Notes: generated by a model from the letters alone, not told the origin. A stretch of 64,000 nucleotides of DNA from Salmonella enterica subsp. arizonae (GCF_008692845.1 NZ_VXJW01000011.1:62001-126000); one strand, 5' to 3'; positions 21,577 to 31,250 are shown, counted from the first letter of the stretch. Numbers and translations: made by a program.

Positions 21577-23668
21577 CGAAATATTAAAAAAGTACATTTC
21601 CCGGTTAGAAATCAGCTTGTTCAGACGTGTACCTGTTATCCATCAGACAGAATCGTCAGAATGTGGGATTGCATGCCTTGCAATGGTTTTCGGTCACTAT
21701 GGAAAGAGTATCGATCTGTTTTCCCTGCGCCAACAATTCAATATATCTTCCCGCGGGGCAACGCTTTACAGTATTCGTACAATAGCAGTACAGATGGGTA
21801 TGACTGCGCGGGCATTATCACTGGATCTGAATGAACTTAATGTGCTACGGCGACCCTGTATTCTCCACTGGAACTTTAATCACTTTGTAGTACTGGTGAG
21901 TGTGAAGCGTAATGGCTTTGTTCTTCATGATCCTGCCCGGGGGAGAATTATTGTTAGCAAAGCCGAAGCCTCAAAATGTTTCACAGGCATTGCGCTGGAG
22001 CTCTGGCCAGGGAGTACATTCAGAAGAGAACGAGTTAAAAAGCGGCTGAATCTGGTTACGCTTATAAATAGTATTCATGGAATAAAAGGTGCGCTGCTAA
22101 AAATTTTTGCTCTCTCAATAGTAGTAGAGGCTATTGGATTAATCTTACCAGCAGGAACCCAACTGGTTATGGACCATGCACTTCCAGCCGGAGATCGTGG
22201 GCTACTGTCGATGATATGTATTAGCCTTATGTTTTTTATTTTACTGAGGGCCACAGTAAGCACATCACGTGCATGGATCTCATTAATTATGGGAACGCTT
22301 GTCAATATACAGTGGCAATCAGGGCTTTTTTCCCATCTTTTACGCCTTCCTCTCTCTTATTTTGAGCGGAGAAAACTTGGCGACATACAGTCCAGATTTG
22401 GCTCCCTGAATACATTACGTACCACTTTCACCACCAGTATGGTTGGGGCCATTATGGATGGAATCATGGTTTGCGGACTGCTAATCATGATGTTGCTGTA
22501 TGGTAAGAGCCTGACCTGGGTAGTGTTTGGGTTCACCTTGGTATATATCGCTATTCGTCTTTTTACCTATACCTATTATCGGCAGCTTTCTGAAGAACAA
22601 CTGATCATGGAAGCCCGAGTATCTTCATATTTTATGGAAACCCTGTATGGAATTGCTGCTATCAAAATGCAGGGGATGACAGATCGTCGCCATACTCACT
22701 GGTTTAATCTGCAAACGGACGCAATTAATACTGGAATTCGCGTTACTAAAATGGATCTTTTTTTTGGCGGGCTCAATATATTTATCAGTGCCTGTGAGCA
22801 AACTATAATTCTCTGGCTTGGTATCAGTCTGGTTATGGACAATGAAATGACAATTGGCATGTTCGTAGCCTTTGGTGCGTACCGGATGCAATTTTCAGAC
22901 AGGATCTCAACTCTGGTGGGATTCCTACTACAGCTCAGGATGATGAGTTTACATAATGAACGTATCTCGGATATTGCTCTAAACGAGCAAGAGTCAGTAA
23001 AACCTGATATTCCAGTGTCGGAGAAAATAACGCCAGTATCCCTGGAGGTAAAATCACTTACTTTTCGTTACGATCAACAGTCAATGCCGGTTTTCAGCGA
23101 GTTGAATCTTACTGTCTCTCCGGGGGAAAGTGTGGCTATAATAGGGCCTTCAGGCTCGGGTAAGACAACGCTGATGAAAGTATTATGCGGGCTTTTTAAG
23201 GCGGACTCAGGACAGGTACTTATTGACGGAAACGATATACAACAGATGGGGGTTAATAACTACAGAAAAATTACCGGTTGTGTAATGCAGGATGACCGAC
23301 TTTTCTCGGGGACAATCCGCGAAAATATTTGTGGTTTTTCTGAGAATATTGATGATGAGTGGATGGCTGAATGTGCCAAGGCTAGTTTTATTCATGATAC
23401 AATAATGTCAATGCCGATGGGTTACGACACATTGACGGGAGAATTGGGCGAGGGTCTATCCGGAGGGCAGAAACAGCGGTTATTTATCGCACGAGCTTTA
23501 TATCGTAAGCCACGTATTTTATTTATGGATGAGGCGACAAGTGCCCTGGATAGTAAAAGTGAAAACTATGTCAATAGCGCGATAAAATCTCTGAACATTA
23601 CCCGAATAATTATTGCGCACAGAGAGTCAACAATAAAATCAGTAGACCGAGTATTTAGTTTAACTTGA
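21569..23668 (+). CDS. CvaB-like peptidase-containing ABC transporter
   Basis: The 699-residue protein has three parts. Residues 22-140 are a C39 peptidase with catalytic Cys32 ([12 protein letters not shown]), His in [10 protein letters not shown] and Asp in LHDPARG. Residues 165-440 are the six-helix membrane domain. Residues 480-699 are the ATPase, with Walker [10 protein letters not shown], signature LSGGQKQR and Walker [13 protein letters not shown]. Such transporters cut double-glycine leaders and export the peptide. CvaB is about 698 residues. The natural substrate is probably the peptide at 18993. All catalytic residues are present. Confidence 0.93.
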   Translation: MNSEILKKYISRLEISLFRRVPVIHQTESSECGIACLAMVFGHYGKSIDLFSLRQQFNISSRGATLYSIRTIAVQMGMTARALSLDLNELNVLRRPCILHWNFNHFVVLVSVKRNGFVLHDPARGRIIVSKAEASKCFTGIALELWPGSTFRRERVKKRLNLVTLINSIHGIKGALLKIFALSIVVEAIGLILPAGTQLVMDHALPAGDRGLLSMICISLMFFILLRATVSTSRAWISLIMGTLVNIQWQSGLFSHLLRLPLSYFERRKLGDIQSRFGSLNTLRTTFTTSMVGAIMDGIMVCGLLIMMLLYGKSLTWVVFGFTLVYIAIRLFTYTYYRQLSEEQLIMEARVSSYFMETLYGIAAIKMQGMTDRRHTHWFNLQTDAINTGIRVTKMDLFFGGLNIFISACEQTIILWLGISLVMDNEMTIGMFVAFGAYRMQFSDRISTLVGFLLQLRMMSLHNERISDIALNEQESVKPDIPVSEKITPVSLEVKSLTFRYDQQSMPVFSELNLTVSPGESVAIIGPSGSGKTTLMKVLCGLFKADSGQVLIDGNDIQQMGVNNYRKITGCVMQDDRLFSGTIRENICGFSENIDDEWMAECAKASFIHDTIMSMPMGYDTLTGELGEGLSGGQKQRLFIARALYRKPRILFMDEATSALDSKSENYVNSAIKSLNITRIIIAHRESTIKSVDRVFSLT

Positions 23669-23802
23669 GCTTAAACTGATAAACGGTAATTAATTAGACA
23701 TAAATACAATATATAATATTCATCTGCCATCGATTCGATTTAAAGTAGAACTTTCCAAGTTTAGTTTTACAACAGATGTTGGTTAGTGAAAGCCCTATAG
23801 CC

Positions 23803-23836
23803 CCCCTAAAAGTAGAATAAAGATAACTTTTAGGGG
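23803..23836. terminator. Hairpin between the exporter and the AraC gene
   Basis: An 11-bp perfect stem CCCCTAAAAGT/ACTTTTAGGGG encloses a loop of about 12 bases. It lies between two convergent genes and probably ends one or both transcripts, though the T run is short. Confidence 0.6.
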
Positions 23837-23871
23837 AAATATCACTTACTACAATCTCATATTATGAGCTA

Positions 23872-24756
23872 CTATTGATTAAGTCTTTCTGATATCTCAA
23901 GCATATATTTACTCTGTGCATTATTACGCATCTTTAGAGGGGATAAACCATATTCCTTTTTGAAATAAAACGCAAAAGAGGCATGGCTATTATAGCCACA
24001 CTGGCGGGCAATTACTGCTACGGGAATATCCGTATTCTCCAGTAACTGTCGTCCTCTGTTCAGTCTTGTTTTTTTCAAAAAATTACATGGTGTAAATCCT
24101 GATATCTTCTTGAACTCACTAATAAAAGAGTTAGGGTTCATATTGTATTCTTTTGCCATATCTTTTACACGCCATGGATAATCAGGACTTTTTATCATTT
24201 CCAGGATCAGCTTAAAAAACTGATGCCCCGTGTTATTAAAAGGCAATGAAGAATTTGCAACTTTATTAAGATAAATATGTATAAAAAAAAGTGAAATTGG
24301 CACTTCCAGAGAAAGAATTGCCTCTGACTTAGTTTTCTGAAGCTTTAGCAACAAGCTGATCATTTCGCTGGCTACAGGTATGACATCAATATGGCCCGAA
24401 TCCAGCACATATAAGCTATTATAACATCCATAGTACACTATTAAATCTTTATATAACCCTCTGGGGACAACTCTTGTTTGCAATATCTCTGTATCCTGCC
24501 CTCCCGTTAAAAAAAAACAATCGCTGCACTTTCTGTTAAGGAAGATAAATTCGCCTGGTGACAATTTTATTGATGGAGGTGCATTAAACATTAATTCAGC
24601 CACCCCTTTTTTTATATAAAAAACATCGATATAGCAATCAAGTTCTGACGTCTGTGTATCCTGTGAACATGGAAGTATTATATAGGGGCACGAGCAGTAT
24701 TCAATAAAATCAATACTTGAATTTGAAGACAAAAAAGCTTGGCGTATTTTTTCCAT
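23872..24756 (-). CDS. AraC-family transcription regulator
   Basis: The 294-residue protein has an N-terminal cupin-like domain of about 150 residues (VFYIKKGVAELMFN, then LSPGEFIFLNR) and a C-terminal pair of helix-turn-helix motifs (residues 195-280: VKDMAKEYNMNPNSFISEF and VAVIARQCGYNSHASFAFYF). It is the last gene on the minus arm of the island. It may control the adhesin or the microcin-like genes. I do not recognise a specific orthologue. Codon use is AT-rich like the rest of the island. Confidence 0.85.
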   Translation of the reverse strand: MEKIRQAFLSSNSSIDFIEYCSCPYIILPCSQDTQTSELDCYIDVFYIKKGVAELMFNAPPSIKLSPGEFIFLNRKCSDCFFLTGGQDTEILQTRVVPRGLYKDLIVYYGCYNSLYVLDSGHIDVIPVASEMISLLLKLQKTKSEAILSLEVPISLFFIHIYLNKVANSSLPFNNTGHQFFKLILEMIKSPDYPWRVKDMAKEYNMNPNSFISEFKKISGFTPCNFLKKTRLNRGRQLLENTDIPVAVIARQCGYNSHASFAFYFKKEYGLSPLKMRNNAQSKYMLEISERLNQ

Positions 24757-24821
24757 GAATATCTCTACACATTATTATACGCTAACAATAAGTCTATCTT
24801 TAGCTAATAAAAATTAGATTT

Positions 24822-24849
24822 ATCTTAAATGGGCCACTGAGGCCCATAT
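24822..24849 (-). terminator. Weak terminator-like hairpin after the lipoprotein gene
   Basis: The stem ATGGGCC/GGCCCAT with a five-base loop lies directly after the stop codon at 24853 and is followed by TTTAAG on the minus strand. It may reduce read-through into the AraC gene. Confidence 0.45.
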
Positions 24850-24852
24850 GAC

Positions 24853-25341
24853 TCACTGGTGAGTAATTTTCTTTTGTGTAATCTCTTCGGCCACTTTTAT
24901 TGTCGTATTTTCATCGCCGACATAAAATGGCAGTTTCTGAGAGGAGTTAATCTTCGAAAGAGAGATCGCTTGCCCATTTAATACCAACAATACATAATCA
25001 ACTTTCTTACGCAAAGCTTCATTGATTTTTCTTTGCCCTTGCTGATTAGGAATAATATTCAAAAACATTTCTTTCTTGTCATTCTGTCCTAATGACAAAG
25101 AGTTAAGTTCACTACGTGTCAAAGCTGTGTCAGAGTCAACGTACCATTTTCTTCCAATGAGTTCAACCTCCGACCATCCATTATGGGCGGACTCACTTAG
25201 TGTTAACAACTCAAGTGAAGGGAGTTGATGTTGTACTGGTGCAGTAATAGGAGTTACGACACTCTTTACCGGTTTCTGATGACATGCATTCAATGTAAGT
25301 AAAATAATACCAAGACCCACTAAGGATAGATACTTTTTCAT
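24853..25341 (-). CDS. Lipoprotein with possible SecD-head-like fold
   Basis: The 162-residue protein has a type II signal peptide with lipobox LNAC at Cys20. Residues 75-155 (TRSELNSLSLGQNDKKEMFL, then VLLVLNGQAISLSKINSS) recall the periplasmic head subdomain of SecD, where a strand with NG...ISL is typical. That is a weak fold-level impression. It lies 17 bases after the TpgA-like gene, so the two are surely cotranscribed. Its genetic link to a trimeric autotransporter suggests an assembly or anchoring accessory. Confidence 0.7.
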   Translation of the reverse strand: MKKYLSLVGLGIILLTLNACHQKPVKSVVTPITAPVQHQLPSLELLTLSESAHNGWSEVELIGRKWYVDSDTALTRSELNSLSLGQNDKKEMFLNIIPNQQGQRKINEALRKKVDYVLLVLNGQAISLSKINSSQKLPFYVGDENTTIKVAEEITQKKITHQ

Positions 25342-25357
25342 ATTTTACCTTCTTAAA

Positions 25358-26185
25358 TCACTTTCTATTATTGATGACAGGTGTAACAATTACAGTAACC
25401 TTCCTGTCCGGATGTAAACACTCAGTCAACCTTTCGTTTATTAATCCAGGACAACTGGTTTCCGGTACTGCCTCCCCCATACCCTTCGCAAATATTTTAT
25501 CCTCAGGAAAACCCCTAGATACCAGGTATTTTTTCACATATCCTGCTCGTAAAGCTGAAAGTTTCATATTATGTTGATGAGTACCTTGCCGGTCTGCATA
25601 ACCATAGACACTGATACTACTATATTTACCCCTTTCTCTAATAGAGGAAATTATTTTATCGAGATTATTTTGTGAATTCTTATCTGACATGTTGAGTTGA
25701 TACTCATTAAGCCTAAAAAGAATATCAGCATTAAGCGTATATCTGTTTGTCTCTTCTTTTTCATGTAAAATCGGTGGACAAATAATGTTTTCAGAACCAA
25801 CGCTTCTCCAGTATATACCGGACACTCGCTTATCTGAGTTATAAATAATTTTGAGTTGGCATGTTGTAACTCCGTGATGACCATAACCAGGTGTTCTGAA
25901 GTGGAGAAGATAATCCCATTCCAGAACAGAAAAAAGACCTTCATCAAAATGAGGGCGTCCTAATAGTAAATACACCTGATCCTTCGTCACTCCTTTATCA
26001 AGCAGAGTTATATTCTCTGGGGTTGGGAAAACACCCTGCCCTGAACCTAATTTTGCTCTTGCAGGCGCTGGCCAGATAATTTCTTTAATACTACCATCTT
26101 TTCCAGGGTGACTCGGATTTTGTTGACAACCGAACAGAGTTATTACTCCAGCCAATATCAATAATTTACCAGCATATATTTTCAT
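25358..26185 (-). CDS. TpgA-like lipoprotein: BamE-like domain plus OmpA-like peptidoglycan-binding domain
   Basis: The 275-residue protein has a lipobox (TLFGCQ, Cys20). Residues 55-125 resemble the BamE/SmpA fold (GVTKDQVYLLLGRPHF, then GVTTCQLKIIYN). Residues 145-270 are OmpA-like (SISVYGYADRQGTHQHNMKL, then ALRAGYVKKYLVSRGF), with the Asp and Arg that bind diaminopimelate (Y-A-D-R and the later R in LHPDRKV). TpgA of Acinetobacter has this layout and anchors the trimeric autotransporter AtaA to peptidoglycan. Here it directly follows the adhesin gene, so the same role is likely. Confidence 0.85.
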   Translation of the reverse strand: MKIYAGKLLILAGVITLFGCQQNPSHPGKDGSIKEIIWPAPARAKLGSGQGVFPTPENITLLDKGVTKDQVYLLLGRPHFDEGLFSVLEWDYLLHFRTPGYGHHGVTTCQLKIIYNSDKRVSGIYWRSVGSENIICPPILHEKEETNRYTLNADILFRLNEYQLNMSDKNSQNNLDKIISSIRERGKYSSISVYGYADRQGTHQHNMKLSALRAGYVKKYLVSRGFPEDKIFAKGMGEAVPETSCPGLINERLTECLHPDRKVTVIVTPVINNRK

Positions 26186-26220
26186 TATTTCTCAATCCGA
26201 ACAAGATATTTAACTTAAGA

Positions 26221-26244
26221 AGGAGTCGACAAATACCGACTCCT
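26221..26244 (-). terminator. Hairpin between adhesin and TpgA-like gene
   Basis: An 8-bp perfect stem AGGAGTCG/CGACTCCT lies in the 64-base gap. The minus strand then has TTCTTAAG rather than a long T run, so it is more likely a partial terminator or mRNA stabiliser that sets the adhesin to accessory ratio. Confidence 0.5.
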
Positions 26245-26249
26245 GATTA

Positions 26250-29200
26250 TCAAAACTGGAATCCTATACCTACGGATGCTCCGGTCTGATTTCTTGTCGT
26301 TGAGGAAAATGAGCCTTTTAATACCCAGTTTCCATTATCTGAAATGGTAGATAAGCCAATAGCCAGACTGCTCTCTCCCTGAAATGTCCCTCCACTCATG
26401 GACATCATGCTTTTGCCTGGAATATATGCCTGGGTTAAACCTGCAGTCGCTATCGCAGCGGCTGCGCCTGCATTGGCTCTGCGTTCAACACGATTAATCT
26501 GATTTCCCAGGCTACTAAATGCCTGCTGGAATTGCCCATAATTAACAGCATCTCCAGGACGGGTTGCATTACCTACATTATGAATGGTATTTCCCCCCAT
26601 ATCGACATTTGCGCCATTTGCCACAGACAGTGATTCTGTTGCTGTAACAGACTTAACATTAATTCTCTCATTCAGACTGACACTAAGAGAATTTCCGTTC
26701 ACTACCGTGCGAATATTTTTATCATCACCTTTGATATTTACTGTCGAGCCCAACCTTGCATCGTAAGGAGTACCACTATCGGCTGCAAATGTAATCGGCC
26801 TGGTAACTTCGCCACTCACAAAATCATGAATCTGTCCGCCATTTACTGCATCTTTACTTCCTGCAGCTATTACACCATCAGCCACATTTGTGATTTTCAT
26901 ACCTGCACCGTCTATACCTGTTTTATTCAGCGAAGGTCCATTTACAATACCAATACTTTCTTTTACTTTCACTGAGTCAGACAGATTAAAAGTGACCTGA
27001 TTATCTTTTTTAGAAAGATGGATATTGCCATCATTATTATTGAGATCAACTGTCTCTTTGGGTTTAACTGCACTTGACTGCTGTCCATTTACGGATAAAT
27101 TCCATCCTGCGCTGGCGGTTTCAGCAGTACTTCTTACAGAGTCAATGGCATCGTGAATTGTGTTTTTACCTGTGTTACCAATATTACTGGCTACCAGCGC
27201 TCCTCCTTGATCAACATAAGCATTACCTCCAATAACATTACCGATAGAGGTTGTAATACGATGAATTTGTCCTCCATTTACAACATCTCTACTCTCTGCA
27301 GCAATAATTCCATTACTGACGCCTGTAATTTTCCCGCTATTACTGTCGTTAACGACCACACTTCCAAACACAGGGCTTTCAGCGATTTGAATCGAAATCA
27401 TTCCGCTAGAAACATCAGTAACAGTTTTAATATTTTTACCACTGTAATCACCTTTTGTTGTAGCCCCACCTTTAAGGACCAGCGTATCCCCTGGTTTTCT
27501 CGTAAGATCACCACCTTCATTAGCTGCAAATGTCAATCCCTGCCCAACAATAGATGATAAATTATCCAGCTGCCGTTTGTTTACCGCGTCCGTGTCGTTC
27601 ACGGCATCGCCCACATTACTGATAACCCTGTTGCCCGCGTTAATACCGCCCGTGGTGACAGAAGGTCCGCCGGTAATATGCAGTCCATCAGTATTAAGCA
27701 GTGTATCACCCGTTTTCACGCTCGTAACATCGAGGTTATCTGCCAGCAGGATATCCACCTGCCCGTCTTTCGCCACGGTTCTGATATTTTTATTACTCGC
27801 AGCCGCATCTGCGGCCAGCCCACCGCGGATCGTGGTGGTTTCACCCAGATGACGGTTGAATGTCCCGGTATTACCGGCAAAATTCAGCCCACTGTCTATT
27901 TGAGCTTTGTTGGCGGCTATATTCTGGCTGTTTGTCGAGACGTTCTTATTGGTCGAGAATAACTGACTGCCGGTTACCGCATCCCTGCTATCTGGTGCCA
28001 GTGCCCCATCTGCAAGGCCGCTGATTTTTCCCGAGTCTTTATCAAGCGTAATCGCCCCGATCACGACATTATCAAAGTTTACCTTTCTGGAGGTGGCAAT
28101 ATTCAGTGTCTTACCAGCACGGGTTACCTCAATATTATCACCCTGGGTAACGTTCACGGTGTCCCCGGGCGCAACCGTCTCGGTATCCCCACCATTGGCC
28201 TGTATATTCCAGCCCCTGCTGACGGTGGTGGACAGATTATCCAGCTGCCGTTTGTTTACCGCGTCCGTGTCGTTCACGGCATCGCCCACATTACTGATAA
28301 CCCTGTTGCCCGCGTTAATACCGCCCGTGGTGACAGAAGGTCCGCCGGTAATATGCAGTCCATCAGTATTAAGCAGTGTATCACCCGTTTTCACGCTCGT
28401 AACATCGAGATTATCTGCCAGCAGGATATCCACCTGCCCGTCCTTCGCCACGGTTCTGATATTTTTATTGCTCGCAGCCGCATCTGCGGCCAGGCCGCCG
28501 CGGATCGTGGTGGTTTCACCCAGACGACGGTTGAATGTCCCGGTATTACCGGCAAACAGATTGCCTTTTTCCACTTCAGATGTAACCGCAAACAACTGAC
28601 TTCCATTAATAGCATCTGTGCTGACAGGAGAAAGTCGACCGGCAGCTACATTCGTCAAGGTTCGCTCTTTTCCGGAATCTCCGATACTCACAGTAGATAT
28701 CGGCGAAGAGCCCGCAAATTTGTGAGACACACCATTAACGCTATAGCCAGGCGTTGCAATGGCAGCCGAAACCGTAGAGTCATTACCAAGTACAACTGAA
28801 TTATCTACGGCATTATTAACAGCGTTACCCAGTACAAAAGCATTACTGGCAGATATAATATTATTATTCCCAATGGAGTAAGAATTCACACCTGATACGG
28901 TACTTGGATCTCCTATTGCACCTGAATTAGTACCACTTACTATATTTCCTGTACCAATACTAATTGTATTATCAGCAGAGGCTTTGGCACCTTTTCCGAT
29001 GGCTATCGCATTTTGTGCTGAAGACAGAGAATTATATCCTATAGCCAGTGCTGCATTCGCATTTTCACTCACTTTCGCATTATGTCCTACAGCCAGTGCC
29101 GAATTCGAATAAACGCCGCTATTTATACCGACAGCTGTACCATAGAGCCCCCCAGTGGTTACTCTTTCAGGGTTGCCATCGCCAGTAAGAGTTATTCCAA

Positions 29201-30362
29201 CAGAAGCTCTGGATCCTAATGCCACGCCATAGTCAGCTACCACCGTTTGACGACCAACAGAAACAGATGCACTGGCTGTTCCCGAAGGGTTGTTTCCCTT
29301 GACAACAGAAGCCCCCTGTCCAATAGCGATACCGCCTGCACTAACTGCACCATTGCCGATAGCAATCGTCGTAGCCTCAGAGATTTTGGCCTCTGCCCCT
29401 CGACCAATAGCGATTCCATTTGCCGCACTCCTCACCGAGCTACCAATGCCTATGGCATTTATACCGTTATCTGCGGGCAGACCAACAGCCGACAACGTGT
29501 CTTTCGTATTTTTTGCATCGCGGCCTATAAGTATTGCTCCTGCCGCATCTGCATGAGCACTATTTCCTAAAGCGAGTGCATCAGAACCTTCAGCACCGGA
29601 GTTCATACCTAGTGCTATACTTTGTTCCCCGGTGGCTGATGCCTCCCGTCCCATAGCCAATGCATTATTATTTTTTGCCGATGCATTATTACCAATAGCT
29701 GTACTTGAATTACCTGTTGCCTCGGAACGATAGCCTAATGCTATAGAATTATCCTGCAACGCCGAACTTTCTGCACCAACTGCAATTGATTGTCTTCCAG
29801 AAGTACTATTCCAGGTCGTTCCGTTTTGAGTTCCTGCACCTGCCGTTGCCGCTGCGCCGATTGAAACAGCACCATCAGACAGAGCCTGAGAGTTAGCACC
29901 CAACGATACAGCACCATTGCCAATAGCGGCATTGGCTCTAAAATTTGTGAGATTATTATCCGCACTATTCGAACCAGCGGCTCTCAATATATATCCCTTA
30001 CCTTTTGCATGGTATGTCCCTGCCGCATCATCTCCTCCAATAGCAACAGAACCCGTTTTTCCGGTAATAGCGTCATTACCAATAACCAGAGAGTTATCTC
30101 CTGTCGCCTGAACATTGCTTCCTATAGCAATAGCCTGTTCAATTCCCGTTTTACCAGGAATAATGGCTTTTGGAATAAACGCATTGTTTCCGATCGCCAG
30201 ACTTTTTACTGCCCCGTTAGTATTGCTAACACTACCACAAAATAAATCACTTTCACTTGTGCCTGTAGTATGACAAGTTACCGGTATATCTGCATAAGCA
30301 GAGCTCATACTGATAGTATTTACCACCAGTAAAGCAATGGGTGTTATTTGTATTCCTTTCAT
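26250..30362 (-). CDS. Trimeric autotransporter adhesin (YadA/SadA type)
   Basis: The 1370-residue protein starts with a signal peptide (MKGIQITPIALLVVNTISMS...YA). Residues 45-560 are a YadA-like head built of AIG-N-A repeats (SLGANSQALSDGAVSIGAAA). The stalk has necks such as SNVGDAVNDTDAVNKRQLDN and two nearly identical 107-residue blocks (about 602-709 and 827-934). The last 90 or so residues are the beta-barrel anchor, ending GASVGIGFQF with terminal Phe. Such proteins form trimers in the outer membrane and bind host or bacterial surfaces. It is distinct from SadA in length and location. The reading frame is intact. Confidence 0.93.
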   Translation of the reverse strand: MKGIQITPIALLVVNTISMSSAYADIPVTCHTTGTSESDLFCGSVSNTNGAVKSLAIGNNAFIPKAIIPGKTGIEQAIAIGSNVQATGDNSLVIGNDAITGKTGSVAIGGDDAAGTYHAKGKGYILRAAGSNSADNNLTNFRANAAIGNGAVSLGANSQALSDGAVSIGAAATAGAGTQNGTTWNSTSGRQSIAVGAESSALQDNSIALGYRSEATGNSSTAIGNNASAKNNNALAMGREASATGEQSIALGMNSGAEGSDALALGNSAHADAAGAILIGRDAKNTKDTLSAVGLPADNGINAIGIGSSVRSAANGIAIGRGAEAKISEATTIAIGNGAVSAGGIAIGQGASVVKGNNPSGTASASVSVGRQTVVADYGVALGSRASVGITLTGDGNPERVTTGGLYGTAVGINSGVYSNSALAVGHNAKVSENANAALAIGYNSLSSAQNAIAIGKGAKASADNTISIGTGNIVSGTNSGAIGDPSTVSGVNSYSIGNNNIISASNAFVLGNAVNNAVDNSVVLGNDSTVSAAIATPGYSVNGVSHKFAGSSPISTVSIGDSGKERTLTNVAAGRLSPVSTDAINGSQLFAVTSEVEKGNLFAGNTGTFNRRLGETTTIRGGLAADAAASNKNIRTVAKDGQVDILLADNLDVTSVKTGDTLLNTDGLHITGGPSVTTGGINAGNRVISNVGDAVNDTDAVNKRQLDNLSTTVSRGWNIQANGGDTETVAPGDTVNVTQGDNIEVTRAGKTLNIATSRKVNFDNVVIGAITLDKDSGKISGLADGALAPDSRDAVTGSQLFSTNKNVSTNSQNIAANKAQIDSGLNFAGNTGTFNRHLGETTTIRGGLAADAAASNKNIRTVAKDGQVDILLADNLDVTSVKTGDTLLNTDGLHITGGPSVTTGGINAGNRVISNVGDAVNDTDAVNKRQLDNLSSIVGQGLTFAANEGGDLTRKPGDTLVLKGGATTKGDYSGKNIKTVTDVSSGMISIQIAESPVFGSVVVNDSNSGKITGVSNGIIAAESRDVVNGGQIHRITTSIGNVIGGNAYVDQGGALVASNIGNTGKNTIHDAIDSVRSTAETASAGWNLSVNGQQSSAVKPKETVDLNNNDGNIHLSKKDNQVTFNLSDSVKVKESIGIVNGPSLNKTGIDGAGMKITNVADGVIAAGSKDAVNGGQIHDFVSGEVTRPITFAADSGTPYDARLGSTVNIKGDDKNIRTVVNGNSLSVSLNERINVKSVTATESLSVANGANVDMGGNTIHNVGNATRPGDAVNYGQFQQAFSSLGNQINRVERRANAGAAAAIATAGLTQAYIPGKSMMSMSGGTFQGESSLAIGLSTISDNGNWVLKGSFSSTTRNQTGASVGIGFQF
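27561..27881 (-). repeat. 321-bp direct repeat in the adhesin stalk, copy B
   Basis: This segment is almost identical to 28236-28556 with an offset of 675 bases and keeps the reading frame (107 codons). It encodes AGNTGTF...GGINAGNRVISNVGDAVND and its neck. Only a few bases differ. Confidence 0.9.
28236..28556 (-). repeat. 321-bp direct repeat in the adhesin stalk, copy A
   Basis: First (N-terminal) copy of the stalk block described for 27561-27881. Recombination between the two would remove or add 225 residues in frame. Confidence 0.9.
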
Positions 30363-30960
30363 TAAAATGGGCTCTCTTAATTACAAGGTTATAATACATT
30401 TAAATACATATTAACATTATTTTTTATGATTAGAAATTGAATGTGACAGTACATTTCAACAGCAATAAAAATAATATTGTTTTTTTATAAAAAATGCGGT
30501 GTATTTTTATATTTCTTTAATGCAAGAACATTAGATTGTGTAATTAAAGCCATATCTGGAGGAGTGATACAGCAAGGACATTGCATATTTATCTTTTGAT
30601 AATGAATTACAAAACCGACAACCGCTATATATTAACACCTCAGACAAGACTGAAGTAACAAGCTGATTTGAATCAAAAACCATTTTTTTGAGAAGTGGCA
30701 AACATTGCAAAATCTTGATTTAAGTCAAACTTTGTATAAAAAACATAATATATAAAATAATCTCACTAAAATATAATATCTTCATGAAAATATTTTGTTG
30801 TTTATCTTGTGTATATACAAAATAAAAGAGTAAAACTCACTCCTTACTATCGAGTGAGTATGTTTCCTTTCTTACATATACTCGGTATATAAATAACATT
30901 CTTAACCCGCTATCCTGCAAAGAGGACAGTGGTCAGATAAAATTTTTCAGCAAATAATAA

Positions 30961-31188
30961 ACGCTCAAAAATACCATTCAGACAACCGTCTCTCCGCACA
31001 GTCTGACACCACGTCCCACCTGCAACTACAAAGATCCTGACAAGGTCAGGATAGAATGGCTATTGGTGAAAATCAGTAAACCCTCGCAGAAAGTCAGTCA
31101 GCTGCTGGATAATATCGATTATTATGGATGCCGCCATTCGGATGAGGCACTGGTTGAAGGATATATTAATCAAATATTCAGTATTTGA
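30961..31188 (+). pseudogene. Startless open frame, possibly a PapB-type regulator remnant
   Basis: An open frame of 75 codons with no ATG encodes KDPDKVRIEWLLVKISKPSQ and then KVSQLLDNIDYYGCRHSDEA. The stretch WLLVKIS...S-KV faintly recalls PapB-family fimbrial regulators. It contains no plausible start or ribosome site. If real it is the tail of a regulator truncated at the island edge. The similarity is weak and judged by eye. Confidence 0.3.
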
Positions 31189-31206
31189 CTCTGTGTGGGG
31201 TCTGTA

Positions 31207-31237
31207 AATAATAGTGTGTAACTACCACACTATTATT
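31207..31237 (-). terminator. Hairpin downstream of fdhD
   Basis: A perfect 12-bp inverted repeat AATAATAGTGTG/CACACTATTATT with a seven-base loop lies 14 bases after the fdhD stop. Its AT-rich base makes it terminator-like. Confidence 0.55.
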
Positions 31238-31250
31238 AGGAAGTAATGTT

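Larger units (their letters stand above)
30363..31250. other. Long AT-rich upstream region of the adhesin gene
   Basis: About 890 bases separate the adhesin start from fdhD. The first 550 or so bases are extremely AT-rich with no convincing gene and should hold the adhesin promoter and silencing (H-NS-type) sequences, which is inference. The right part holds a startless open frame and a hairpin, listed separately. Confidence 0.6.

Noticed and set aside
27153-28799. Several long plus-strand frames opposite the adhesin gene
   Set aside because: They are shadows of the repetitive, low-stop adhesin coding sequence and have no ribosome sites.
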